Shown: positions 35,472 to 44,684 of the stretch, piece after piece
How positions within the stretch are numbered: position 1 is the stretch's first letter
How the letters are laid out: the number at the start of each line of letters is the position of its first letter
Assembly (NCBI RefSeq): GCF_047722505.1
Contig: NZ_CP159814.1
Span: forward strand, 186,001-250,000
Direction: 5' to 3'
DNA from: Pelagibacter sp047722505
GTDB taxonomy: Bacteria > Pseudomonadota > Alphaproteobacteria > Pelagibacterales > Pelagibacteraceae
Length of the DNA stretch: 64,000 nt
Program-made: the position numbers and the translations under genes
The notes under the pieces: model-generated
Told to the model about the DNA's origin: nothing
Seen by the model: only the letters and a program-made list of their open reading frames with translations
Database searches by the model: none

Positions 35472-38134
35472 TGAATAACTTAATTTTAAATTTTAAATCA
35501 AAAGACTCTAAAAAAATTAAAAATCCAAAAAATTTTTTAGGTGGAAAAGGTGCAAACCTTTCTGAAATGGGTAGAATAGGACTCCCAGTTCCTCCTGGTT
35601 TTACAATTTCAACAAAAGTTTGTGAATTATTTTACAAAGATAAGAAAAAACTAAATTCAAAATTAGTTAGTACTATAAAAAAAGAACTAAAAATTATTGA
35701 AAAAGAAGTTGGAAAAAAATTTGGTGATTTAAAAAATCCTTTATTATTATCTGTGAGATCTGGTGCAAGAGTTTCAATGCCAGGAATGATGGATACAATT
35801 TTAAATTTAGGTTTAAATGATAAAACTGTTATTGCACTTTCAAAAAAAACTTCTAATAGCAGATTTGCAAATGATAGTTACCGAAGATTTATTCAGATGT
35901 ATGGTAATGTTGTAATGGATGTTGAAGGCTATCACTTTGAAGAGTTAATTGAAAATTACAAACTAACTAAAGGTGTTCTTTTAGACACAGATCTTGATGC
36001 GGATGATTGGGAGGGATTAATTAATGATTTTAAGAAAGTTATTAAAGATCAAACAAAAAAAGAATTTCCTCAAAATGTGTATGATCAATTATTAGGTGCT
36101 ATTAGTGCTGTATTTTTATCCTGGGAAAGTAACAGAGCAAAAGTTTATAGAAAATTAAATCAAATTCCTGCTGAATGGGGAACTGCAGTTAATGTTCAAT
36201 CAATGGTATTTGGTAATATGGGTAATGATTGTGCTACCGGGGTTGTCTTTACAAGAAATCCATCAGATGGTGTTAATGAAGTATATGGTGAATACTTAAT
36301 TAATGCTCAAGGAGAAGATGTGGTAGCAGGAACAAGAACTCCTCAGTACATTACAAAAAAAGCAAGAAAAGATGCAAAAGTAAAAGAAGCTTCGATGGAA
36401 GAATCTATGCCAAAAGTATTTAAACAATTGGATAAGATTTTAAAAATTTTAGAAAAACACTACAAAGATATGCAAGACGTAGAATTTACAGTTGAAAATA
36501 ATAAATTGTGGATGCTACAAACAAGGTCTGGAAAAAGAACCTCAAAGTCAGCTGTTAGAATTGCAGTTGATATGGTTAAGGAAAAACTGATTTCTCAAAA
36601 AGAAGCAGTAATGAGAATAGATCCTGCTTCTTTAGATACATTGTTACATCCTACACTGGATGAAAAAAGTACACCAAACGTTATTGCAAAAGGCCTGCCA
36701 GCATCTCCAGGTGCTGCAAGTGGTAAGGTTGTTTTCACATCAGAGGAAGCAGAAAGATTAAATAATGTTATGCAGGATACTATTTTAGTACGTGTTGAAA
36801 CGTCACCTGAAGATATTCATGGAATGCACGCTGCTAAAGGAATTTTGACAGCAAGAGGTGGGATGACTAGTCATGCAGCGGTGGTTGCAAGAGGCATGGG
36901 TAGACCATGTGTTTCTGGTTCTAGTGAGATTGATATAAACTATGATGCAAAAACTTTTAAAACATCTTCTGTTGAAATTAAAGAAGGAGACATTATTACA
37001 ATAGATGGATCAACGGGAAGAATTATTCTTGGAGAAGTGCCAACAGTTAAACCCGAAATCTCAGGAGACTTTTTTAAATTGATGAGCTGGGCGGACAATT
37101 TTAGAAAATTAAAAGTAAGAACTAACGCGGAAACACCATTAGACACAAAAACTGCAAGAGACTTTGGTGCCGAAGGTATAGGGCTTTGTAGAACTGAACA
37201 CATGTTTTTTGATGAAGAAAGAATTTTATCTGTCAGAGAAATGATTTTATCAAAAACAGTAGAAGACAGAAACAAAGCACTAGAAAAGCTTTTACCACAC
37301 CAAAAAAAAGATTTTGTTCAAATATTTAAGATTATGAATGGCCTCCCTGTAACAGTGAGATTGTTAGATCCACCATTACATGAGTTTCTTCCAAAAACAG
37401 AAAAAGAAATTAATGATGTAGCAAAAGTTGTGGGTTTACCATTAAAAGAAATTGAGTCTCGAATTAATGAGTTGCATGAACAAAACCCAATGTTAGGTCA
37501 CAGAGGTTGTAGATTGGGAATTTCATTTCCAGAAATTTATGAAATGCAATGTAGAGCAATTTTTGAAGCTTTATCCGAGCTTAAGATAAAAAAAATTAAG
37601 TCGGCATTTCCAGAGATTATGATCCCTCTAGTATCAACTGAAGCTGAGATTAGAATAATGAAAGATTTAGTAGTGAGAGTTGCAAAAGAAGTTCAAAAGG
37701 ATAAAAAAATTAAAGTAGATTATTTAGTTGGCACAATGATTGAATTACCAAGAGCAGCAATTAAAGCTGATGATATAGCTAAACATGCAGAGTTCTTTAG
37801 TTTTGGAACTAATGACTTAACTCAAACAACATTTGGTTTAAGTAGAGACGATAGTGGTAAATTTTTAAATGATTATCTTGATAATAAGATTTTTTCTATA
37901 GATCCATTTATCTCTATAGATGATGGAGTAGGTGATTTAATAGAAATTGCAGTCGAAAAAGGAAGAAAAGCAAATAAAAAAATTAAACTTGGAATTTGTG
38001 GAGAACACGGTGGAGACCCTAAAAGTATTCACTTTTGTGCAAATGCAGGTTTAGATTACGTTTCTTGTTCACCATATAGAGTTCCAATAGCAAGATTAGC
38101 TGCTGCACAAGCAGAGCTGTCTAAAAAAAATTAA
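35471..38134 (+). CDS. ppdK: Pyruvate, phosphate dikinase
   Basis: Interconverts pyruvate + ATP + Pi and phosphoenolpyruvate + AMP + PPi. The 887-residue product has an N-terminal ATP-grasp domain (KGANLSEMGRIGLPVPPGFT; later DVEFTVENNKLWMLQTRSG) and a central swivelling domain with the phosphorylated histidine in GGMTSHAAVVARGMG (His468). The C-terminal PEP-binding barrel contains FGTNDLTQTTFGLSRDD and GICGEHGGDP. The start is a GTG overlapping glyS. The reversible enzyme fits the gluconeogenic aldolase/pgk/gap set. Confidence 0.97.
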   Translation: MNNLILNFKSKDSKKIKNPKNFLGGKGANLSEMGRIGLPVPPGFTISTKVCELFYKDKKKLNSKLVSTIKKELKIIEKEVGKKFGDLKNPLLLSVRSGARVSMPGMMDTILNLGLNDKTVIALSKKTSNSRFANDSYRRFIQMYGNVVMDVEGYHFEELIENYKLTKGVLLDTDLDADDWEGLINDFKKVIKDQTKKEFPQNVYDQLLGAISAVFLSWESNRAKVYRKLNQIPAEWGTAVNVQSMVFGNMGNDCATGVVFTRNPSDGVNEVYGEYLINAQGEDVVAGTRTPQYITKKARKDAKVKEASMEESMPKVFKQLDKILKILEKHYKDMQDVEFTVENNKLWMLQTRSGKRTSKSAVRIAVDMVKEKLISQKEAVMRIDPASLDTLLHPTLDEKSTPNVIAKGLPASPGAASGKVVFTSEEAERLNNVMQDTILVRVETSPEDIHGMHAAKGILTARGGMTSHAAVVARGMGRPCVSGSSEIDINYDAKTFKTSSVEIKEGDIITIDGSTGRIILGEVPTVKPEISGDFFKLMSWADNFRKLKVRTNAETPLDTKTARDFGAEGIGLCRTEHMFFDEERILSVREMILSKTVEDRNKALEKLLPHQKKDFVQIFKIMNGLPVTVRLLDPPLHEFLPKTEKEINDVAKVVGLPLKEIESRINELHEQNPMLGHRGCRLGISFPEIYEMQCRAIFEALSELKIKKIKSAFPEIMIPLVSTEAEIRIMKDLVVRVAKEVQKDKKIKVDYLVGTMIELPRAAIKADDIAKHAEFFSFGTNDLTQTTFGLSRDDSGKFLNDYLDNKIFSIDPFISIDDGVGDLIEIAVEKGRKANKKIKLGICGEHGGDPKSIHFCANAGLDYVSCSPYRVPIARLAAAQAELSKKN

Positions 38135-38964
38135 ATTTCTAATTTAAAATCTATAGCAGGCACACTATGAGTGATGCTACCAATAGAAATTCTATCAACA
38201 CCAGTTGCTGCAATTTTTTTAACTGATTTTAGGGTTACATTTCCAGAAGCTTCAGTTTCGTAATGTTTTTTGGCTATCTTAACACCAGCTTTAAGTATTT
38301 TATTGTTCATATTATCAAACAAAACAGTATTAAATTTTAAACCCATAATTTGTTTGAGTTGATTTAAATTATCAACTTCTACTGTGATTTTTCTTCCTTT
38401 TTTATTTTTGATTGCAAGAGACACTAAAGTTTTAATATCAGAGCTTGCTATGTGATTGTCTTTAATAAGAAATTCATCACTTAAGTTAAATCTATGGTTT
38501 GTACCACCACCTAACTTAACAGCATATTTTTGTATTACTCTTAAGGTTGGAATCGTTTTTCTAGTACAGCAAATTTTACATTTTTTATTAACCAATTTAA
38601 CAAATTGATTAGTTTTAGTGGCAATTCCAGAGACATGACTCATAAAATTTAAAGCAACTCTTTCACCAATTAAAATGTTTTCAGCCTTACCCTCTATTGT
38701 TCCAATTAGTGTATTTTTTTTAACTAATGAACCTTCTTTTTTTTTTATAATAAATTTAATTTTACTATCTATTAATTTAAATGTTTGTTTCGCAAATTCT
38801 AATCCAGCTACCACAGCTTGTTGGTTAGAAATTAATTTAACTTTTATTATCTTACTATTTTTAACTAAGCTTGAAGTAATATCACCAGAGGGATATAGAT
38901 CTTCATTTAAAGCAAGCTTTACAATATTCTCGATATAATAATTACTTAATTTAATTTGAGACAC
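38131..38964 (-). CDS. nadC: Nicotinate-nucleotide pyrophosphorylase (carboxylating)
   Basis: Converts quinolinate and PRPP to nicotinate mononucleotide in NAD synthesis. The 277-residue protein starts with a helical domain containing ALNEDLYPSGDITSSL. It then has the catalytic signatures ERVALNFMSHVSGIAT and CTRKTIPTLRVIQKYAV, followed by GGGTNHRFNLSDEFLIKDNH. It is 5 bases downstream of nadA and converges on ppdK with a 4-base overlap. No nadB-like aspartate oxidase adjoins the pair. Confidence 0.96.
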   Translation of the reverse strand: MSQIKLSNYYIENIVKLALNEDLYPSGDITSSLVKNSKIIKVKLISNQQAVVAGLEFAKQTFKLIDSKIKFIIKKKEGSLVKKNTLIGTIEGKAENILIGERVALNFMSHVSGIATKTNQFVKLVNKKCKICCTRKTIPTLRVIQKYAVKLGGGTNHRFNLSDEFLIKDNHIASSDIKTLVSLAIKNKKGRKITVEVDNLNQLKQIMGLKFNTVLFDNMNNKILKAGVKIAKKHYETEASGNVTLKSVKKIAATGVDRISIGSITHSVPAIDFKLEI

Positions 38965-38969
38965 TTTTG

Positions 38970-39959
38970 TTATCTGCCTATTGCAACCATTCTTTCAACA
39001 GGAATTCTTGCTTTTTCTATTGTCTCTTTATCCATTATGATTTCACCTGTTTCATTTTCTAGGCAATCTAAAATTTTTGGTAATGTAATTTTTTTCATAT
39101 GAGGACAAAGGTTACACGGTCTAATAAATTCTACATTTGGGTTTTCTACTTGAATATTATCACTCATTGAACATTCAGTAACCATCATAACTTTTTTAGG
39201 TTGATTGTCCTTAACATATTTAATCATCCCACCAGTTGATCCAGCAAAGTCACTTGCTTTAATTACGTCAGGTGGACATTCTGGATGAGCTATTATTTTA
39301 ATACCAGGATTTTTTGCTCTAATATCATGTATTTCTTTTTCAGTGAACTGGTCGTGAACCATACAAATACCTTTCCAAGCAATAATTTCAACTTTAGTTT
39401 GAGAAGCAACATATTTTGCTAAGTAATCATCAGGTAAAAAAATAACCTTCTTAACACCAAGAGATTCTACAATTTTAATTGCATTTGCAGATGTGCAACA
39501 AATATCTGTTTCAGCTTTTACATCAGCAGAAGTATTTACATACGAGACAACAGGTACACCTGGATATCTTTCCTTTAATAATCTTACATCTTTACCTGTG
39601 ATTGATGATGATAAAGAACAACCAGCAGTCATATCAGGAAGTAAAACTTTTTTTTCTGGACTCATTAACTTAGAAGTTTCAGCCATAAAATGAACACCTG
39701 CCATTACAATAATATCAGCCTCAGTTTTTGAAGCCTCAATTGCAAGTGCTAACGAGTCTGCTGCAACATCTGCAATACCGTGATAAATTTCTGGAGTTTG
39801 ATAATTGTGAGCAAGTATAATTGCATTTTTTTCTTTTTTTAATTGATTAATTCTATGAATATAAGGAGCATGAACTGACCACTCAATCTCAGGCATAACC
39901 TTTGAGATTTTTTGATAAATAGGATCAGTTGCTATTCTTACTTCTGGGGTAAATTCCAT
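38970..39959 (-). CDS. nadA: Quinolinate synthase A
   Basis: 4Fe-4S enzyme condensing iminoaspartate and dihydroxyacetone phosphate to quinolinate. The protein contains LAHNYQTPEIYHGIADVAADSL, shortened here to its core HNYQTPEIYH, plus GVHFMAETSK. Cluster-ligand candidates are the cysteines in AGCSLS, in the DICCTSANA region, and in RPCNLCPHMK. The ATG at 39959 was chosen (329 residues); an in-frame TTG at 39974 would add five residues. It is followed by nadC. The source of iminoaspartate is not encoded beside it. Confidence 0.95.
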   Translation of the reverse strand: MEFTPEVRIATDPIYQKISKVMPEIEWSVHAPYIHRINQLKKEKNAIILAHNYQTPEIYHGIADVAADSLALAIEASKTEADIIVMAGVHFMAETSKLMSPEKKVLLPDMTAGCSLSSSITGKDVRLLKERYPGVPVVSYVNTSADVKAETDICCTSANAIKIVESLGVKKVIFLPDDYLAKYVASQTKVEIIAWKGICMVHDQFTEKEIHDIRAKNPGIKIIAHPECPPDVIKASDFAGSTGGMIKYVKDNQPKKVMMVTECSMSDNIQVENPNVEFIRPCNLCPHMKKITLPKILDCLENETGEIIMDKETIEKARIPVERMVAIGR

Positions 39960-40012
39960 GTCAAAACTTATCAATTAGGTTAATACTTGTCATTCCTTAT
40001 TATGCCACACTA

Positions 40013-40897
40013 TTATATCCAATTTGGTATTTTTATTCTTAAAACTGCATTTTCACTTTTTAATTCACTATCTTTTTTAAAGTTTTCATCTAGATATTTG
40101 ATTAATGCAAAGGGATACTCATCGTTAATCAATACTTTGCCTATTTCAATATCATTAGCATAAATTGAAGCACCCTCAGTTAATTTTCCACTAATTAATT
40201 GTATAGCTAATAATCTTTTAGAAAGTTTATTTTTTAGTTTTATTCTGGCTGTATTTTCTTGTCCAACATAACAGCCTTTTTTAAAATCTATTCCATTTAG
40301 CTCCTCAAAATTACACTCAATTCCAAATAATTTATTTTGTAATTTATTCATTTCTTTTTGAGCAATTCCTAATTCATGACTTAATTCGTAATATTCATCA
40401 ATTGGGGAATCTTTTAGCTCTAATTTTTTTAAAGATAAGTAAAGTTTTTCTAAATTGATAATAAGCCTTGCGCCTAGGTCTTTATTTCTTGGATCTAATA
40501 AAATAGGATCCTCCCTATATTTTATTGTGTTTCCAGGTTGATCCTTGGCACCTTCAAATTTTAAAAACTTTTCACGACTAAATGCTGCAATTACAAATTC
40601 ATTACTTAAATTCATAATTTCAACTTTAGATCTAAGCTTGTAGATGCTCAGTTGTTTAAAGAGAGCCTCTGTTTGAGACTTTTCACAATCTATTAAATAA
40701 CCAGATTTATGTTTTACAACAATAAAAGCAAATAGAAATTTTCCCTGTGGAGTTAGCAGTGATGCAAAACAACTATTGTCTTCATTTACCTTATTAATGT
40801 CATTACTAATCATATTTTGTAAAAATTCATTAATATCTGCTCCATTTATGTAGAGAATTCCTCTATCTTCCAAAATATATACTTTTTGCATATTCAT
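40013..40897 (-). CDS. ygfZ: YgfZ/GcvT-like folate-binding protein (Fe-S cluster repair)
   Basis: Tetrahydrofolate-binding protein implicated in maintaining some Fe-S enzymes. It has 294 residues and the GcvT-like fold. The diagnostic YgfZ motif is KGCYVGQENTARIK near residue 213, with the redox-relevant cysteine in GCYVGQE. The N-terminal part has the typical GADINEFLQNMISNDI segment. A second in-frame Met (third residue) could be the start. Its clients here could include the Fe-S proteins nearby, NadA (38970) and ferredoxin (45537), but that is inference. Confidence 0.88.
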   Translation of the reverse strand: MNMQKVYILEDRGILYINGADINEFLQNMISNDINKVNEDNSCFASLLTPQGKFLFAFIVVKHKSGYLIDCEKSQTEALFKQLSIYKLRSKVEIMNLSNEFVIAAFSREKFLKFEGAKDQPGNTIKYREDPILLDPRNKDLGARLIINLEKLYLSLKKLELKDSPIDEYYELSHELGIAQKEMNKLQNKLFGIECNFEELNGIDFKKGCYVGQENTARIKLKNKLSKRLLAIQLISGKLTEGASIYANDIEIGKVLINDEYPFALIKYLDENFKKDSELKSENAVLRIKIPNWI

Positions 40898-40940
40898 AAT
40901 TGATTGATATATGGATATGATATAATTACTTTTTTCATTA

Positions 40941-42245
40941 ATGTTAGATCTAATAATTAAAAATGGCTCATGCTACATAGATAAAGATCTTAAAGATCAA
41001 GATATAGCCATTAAAGAAGGAAAAATTATAAAAATTGGCAAAATTGACAGTGAAGCGAAAGAGACTTTTGATGCCAAAGGGTTTACAGTTTTACCAGGGT
41101 GCATTGATACACAAACTCATTTTAGAGAGCCTGGGTCAACAGATACAGAAGATTTACACTCTGGAAGTAGGGCTGCAATAGTAGGTGGCATAACAAGTGT
41201 GTTTGAGATGCCAAACACCAATCCACCAACATCTACTAAGGTAGAGTTTCAAAAAAAATTAGATCTCGCCATAAATAGAATGTATTGCAATTATGCATTT
41301 TATTTTGGTGCAACAGCTGATAACGCAAGTGAGTTAGCAGATTTGGTGAATTTAGAGGGTTGCTGTGGAATTAAACTGTTTGCTGGATCATCAACTGGAA
41401 ACCTTTTAGTTGCTGAGGAAGAGGATATTGAAAAAGTATTTAAAAGCAGCTCAAAAGTTGTTGCAGTACATTCAGAGGATGAAGCAATTTTAAATATTAA
41501 TAAAAAATTAATTAAAGAAGGAGATGTTCACTCACATCCAATTTGGAGAAGCGCCGAATGTGCAATTTCATCTACTAGAAGAATAGTTAGAATTGCTGAG
41601 AGATATAAGAAAAAAGCCCATATTCTTCATATTACCACGAAAGAAGAGATTGACTTTTTATCACAACACAAAGGCAACATAACATTTGAGATTACCCCGC
41701 AACACTTAACAATCTACGCTCCAGACTGTTATGACAAACTTGGAACTTATGCTCAAATGAATCCACCATTAAGAGACAAGTCTCATTATGATAGATTGTG
41801 GTATGGAGTAAAAAATAATCTTAATGATACAATTGGTTCTGATCACGCTCCACACTTAAAAGAGAATAAAGAAAAAAATTATCCAAACTCACCATCTGGC
41901 ATGCCAGGTGTTCAAACACTTTTACCAGTTATGTTAAATCATGTAAATGATGGAAAATTAAGTTTAGAGCAATTAATGAATTCTATATGCGAAAATCCAG
42001 TAAAAATTTTTGGGATACAAGATAAAGGTTTTATTAAAGAGGGTTTTGATGCTGATTTCACAATTGTAGATATGAATAAAAAAATTATAATTAAAAATGA
42101 AAATATTGAAAGTAAATGTGGTTGGTCACCTTTTGATGGATATGAATTTAAAGGCACACCAGTATCAACAATCATTAATGGTCAAGTTAAAATGAGGGAT
42201 GGTAAAATTTTAGGTGATCCTGAGGGTAAGCCTTTAAAATTTTAA
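40941..42245 (+). CDS. pyrC: Dihydroorotase
   Basis: Zinc amidohydrolase forming dihydroorotate in pyrimidine synthesis. The 434 residues include PGCIDTQTHFREPG (53-65), with the carboxylated lysine expected in CGIKLFAGSS. Later metal histidines are expected in VVAVHSEDE and HILHITTKEE, and the catalytic aspartate in GSDHAPH. The first metal motif reads D-T-Q-T-H rather than the usual D-x-H-x-H, with Gln58 where a zinc-binding histidine is expected. Substrate contacts (FREPG) are kept. Allantoinase-like or other cyclic amidohydrolase activity remains possible. Confidence 0.88.
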   Translation: MLDLIIKNGSCYIDKDLKDQDIAIKEGKIIKIGKIDSEAKETFDAKGFTVLPGCIDTQTHFREPGSTDTEDLHSGSRAAIVGGITSVFEMPNTNPPTSTKVEFQKKLDLAINRMYCNYAFYFGATADNASELADLVNLEGCCGIKLFAGSSTGNLLVAEEEDIEKVFKSSSKVVAVHSEDEAILNINKKLIKEGDVHSHPIWRSAECAISSTRRIVRIAERYKKKAHILHITTKEEIDFLSQHKGNITFEITPQHLTIYAPDCYDKLGTYAQMNPPLRDKSHYDRLWYGVKNNLNDTIGSDHAPHLKENKEKNYPNSPSGMPGVQTLLPVMLNHVNDGKLSLEQLMNSICENPVKIFGIQDKGFIKEGFDADFTIVDMNKKIIIKNENIESKCGWSPFDGYEFKGTPVSTIINGQVKMRDGKILGDPEGKPLKF

Positions 42246-42574
42246 ATAGTTTTTACAGAAAAGCTGTTTACAAGCACAACTCCAAAAACAATAAAGAATA
42301 ATCCTAATACAGCCTGCCAAGACAATGATTGTTTAAAGAAGATATATCCTAATATTGCGACTGTAAATACTCCAAGACCATTCCATGTTGCATAAACAAT
42401 TGAAATTGGAATTTTATCAACAACAAAAGTTATAAGATAGAAAGACAGCAAATAAAAAACTGCAAGAGTAGTGGTTGGGATAATTTTTGTAAAATTTTGT
42501 GATACAGGTAACAATATAGTTCCACCTACTTCAAAAAAAATTGCAACTATTAAAATTAGATATGTTTTAATCAC
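42242..42574 (-). CDS. Small multidrug resistance (SMR) family transporter, EmrE-like
   Basis: Four-helix inner-membrane proton antiporter of 110 residues. Helix 1 has the essential membrane glutamate (Glu15, in AIFFEVGGT). Helix 3 has the family segment SIVYATWNGLGV, comparable to YAIWSGVG in EmrE. The remaining helices are uniformly hydrophobic. It follows the acyl-CoA synthetase gene with a one-base overlap and converges on dihydroorotase. SMR members export cationic drugs, guanidinium or polyamines; which of these applies cannot be told from the sequence. Confidence 0.87.
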   Translation of the reverse strand: MIKTYLILIVAIFFEVGGTILLPVSQNFTKIIPTTTLAVFYLLSFYLITFVVDKIPISIVYATWNGLGVFTVAILGYIFFKQSLSWQAVLGLFFIVFGVVLVNSFSVKTI

Positions 42575-44469
42575 TACTTAAGAATATTATGTTTAATTAA
42601 GTCTTCTTTTATCTCAGTTAAGATGGCAGGATCATCAATAGTTGCTGGCATCTTATACTCTTCATTATCAGCAATTTTTCTAATAGTTCCTCTTAATATT
42701 TTTCCAGATCTTGTTTTTGGTAGTCTCTTGATAACAATTACAGTTTTAAATGCTGCTACTGGTCCAATAGTATCTCTAACCATTTTTATGCATTCTTTTG
42801 AAATAGTTTCGTTGTCTTTTTTAACACCTGTCTTAAGAACGACTAGACCAATTGGTAATTGCCCTTTTAATTTATCAGCAATTCCCAGTACTGCACACTC
42901 AGCTACAGACTGGTGTTCAGAAAGAACTTCTTCAATTGCACCTGTCGATAATCTGTGGCCTGCAACATTAATAATATCATCTGTTCTAGACATAATCCAA
43001 ATGTAACCATCTTCATCAATATGTCCGGCATCATAAGTTTCATAGTAACCCACATAATTAGTCATGTAGTTGTCTTTATATCTTTTATCTGCATTCCATA
43101 AGGTTGGAAAAGTTCCAGGTGGTAAAGGTAATTTTACAACTATATCTCCCATCTCATTAGGTTTTGCTAAAGTTTGATCTGGCTTCATGATTTGAACATC
43201 ATAACCAGGCACAGCTTTACAAGCTGAACCATATTTTGTCTTCATCATTTCAATTCCTGTACAATTAGAACTAATTGCCCAGCTAGTTTCTGTTTGCCAC
43301 CAATGGTCAATTACTGGAACTTTTAATAAATTTTCTGCCCATTTAATGGTATCTGGGTCAGCTCTCTCACCAGCTAAAAATAATGATTCAAATTTACTTA
43401 AATCATATTTAGAAAAAAACTTACCCTCAGGGTCTTCTTTTTTAATAGCTCTAAAAGCTGTTGGAGCTGTAAAAAGTGATTTTACTTTATAGTCTGAGAT
43501 TATCTTCCAAAAAGCTCCAGCATCAGGAGTGCCAACGGGCTTTCCTTCAAATAATACTGTAGTGCAACCCTTAAATAAAGGTGCGTAAACAATATAAGAG
43601 TGTCCAACAATCCATCCAATATCACTTGCTGACCACCAGACATCATCAGCATCAATATTGTAGATATTTTTCATAGTCCATTTTAGTGCAACTATATGAC
43701 CACCAATATCTCTAACTATTCCTTTAGGAACACCTGTAGTTCCTGAGGTATATAAAATATAAGCTAAATCATTTGAATTCATTTCGACACAATCTACTTC
43801 TTTTGCATTTGAAAGTGCTTCGCCCCAACTGATTTCTTTTGGAGCATTAAGCTCAACTGTATGATCTATTCTTTGGAATAAGATCATTTTATCAATTTTA
43901 TGAGAAGCCATCTTAATTGCTGCATCAACCAATGGTTTGTACTCAACAGTTTTTCCAGGTTCAAAGCCACATGAAGCTGTAACTATTACTTTTGCTTTAC
44001 TGTCATCAATTCTGCTAGCAAGTTCATTTGAAGCAAACCCCCCAAACACCACAGAGTGAATTGCTCCAATTCTTCCACATGCTAACATTGCTATAACTGC
44101 CTCTGGAATCATAGGCATGTAGATTATAACCCTATCACCTTTCTCGACTCCTTGATTTCTTAGTGCTCCTGCAAATTTTGAAACCTTTTCTCTTAATTCT
44201 TTGTAGGTAAATTGTTTTTTGTTTCCAGTTATTGGACTATCATAGATTAAAGCTAGCTTGTCACCTCTGCCTTGATCGATATGAATGTCTAAAGCATTGT
44301 AACAAGTATTAGTAACACCATCTTCAAACCATTTATAAAAGGGTGGGTTAGATTTATTTAAAATCTTAGTTGGTTTTTTAAACCAAAAAATATCATCTGA
44401 CACTTCTTGCCAAAAATTTTCGGGATTTTTTAAAGAATTTTGATAAATATCATTAAATTTTTTTGTCAT
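42574..44469 (-). CDS. prpE: Propionyl-CoA synthetase (AMP-forming; PrpE-type)
   Basis: Activates propionate (or acetate) to its CoA thioester through an acyl-AMP. The 631-residue ANL-superfamily protein begins with the acetyl-CoA synthetase N-terminal domain (NPENFWQEV). The AMP-binding P-loop is YILYTSGTTGVPKGIV, the hinge/A8 motif is SRTDDIINVAGHRLSTG, and the catalytic lysine sits in PKTRSGKILRG. The length and the GIVRDIGGH and DHWWQTETSW segments point to PrpE rather than Acs. It reads away from proteorhodopsin. Confidence 0.9.
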   Translation of the reverse strand: MTKKFNDIYQNSLKNPENFWQEVSDDIFWFKKPTKILNKSNPPFYKWFEDGVTNTCYNALDIHIDQGRGDKLALIYDSPITGNKKQFTYKELREKVSKFAGALRNQGVEKGDRVIIYMPMIPEAVIAMLACGRIGAIHSVVFGGFASNELASRIDDSKAKVIVTASCGFEPGKTVEYKPLVDAAIKMASHKIDKMILFQRIDHTVELNAPKEISWGEALSNAKEVDCVEMNSNDLAYILYTSGTTGVPKGIVRDIGGHIVALKWTMKNIYNIDADDVWWSASDIGWIVGHSYIVYAPLFKGCTTVLFEGKPVGTPDAGAFWKIISDYKVKSLFTAPTAFRAIKKEDPEGKFFSKYDLSKFESLFLAGERADPDTIKWAENLLKVPVIDHWWQTETSWAISSNCTGIEMMKTKYGSACKAVPGYDVQIMKPDQTLAKPNEMGDIVVKLPLPPGTFPTLWNADKRYKDNYMTNYVGYYETYDAGHIDEDGYIWIMSRTDDIINVAGHRLSTGAIEEVLSEHQSVAECAVLGIADKLKGQLPIGLVVLKTGVKKDNETISKECIKMVRDTIGPVAAFKTVIVIKRLPKTRSGKILRGTIRKIADNEEYKMPATIDDPAILTEIKEDLIKHNILK

Positions 44470-44684
44470 ATGATTTGATTCAATTTTTGTTAGTTTTTTA
44501 AGCTTATTAAATTAAAAATTGTATTAAAATTTAAAAAGTAAGTAAAATCAATACAAATTAGATACAATTAAACCTTCTAAAAACTAGATAACTTTGATAG
44601 TTAATCCTCAGCATGACTTAAGCATTAGTTTAGGTCTAGTTTATATAAACTAAAGTTAAAAACTAACAAAAGAGGGAGTTTTTT
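44470..44684 (+). promoter_or_regulatory. Proteorhodopsin upstream region with 16-bp perfect palindrome
   Basis: This 215-base spacer between the divergent prpE and proteorhodopsin genes is long for this genome. It contains a perfect 16-base palindrome, TAGTTTATATAAACTA, at 44637-44652, about 33 bases before the start codon. A purine-rich ribosome-binding site AGAGGGAG lies at about 44671-44678. TTGATA at 44594-44599 could be a -35 element, but no convincing -10 partner was found. The palindrome could be an operator or, given the AT bias, chance. Confidence 0.45.

Noticed and set aside
36940..37275. 111-codon frame antisense to ppdK
   Set aside because: Shadow of the dikinase gene; its composition follows the complementary codons.
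42623..43006. 127-codon hydrophobic-looking frame antisense to prpE
   Set aside because: It is the complement of the conserved C-terminal domain of PrpE (hinge and lysine motifs), so selection is on the other strand.
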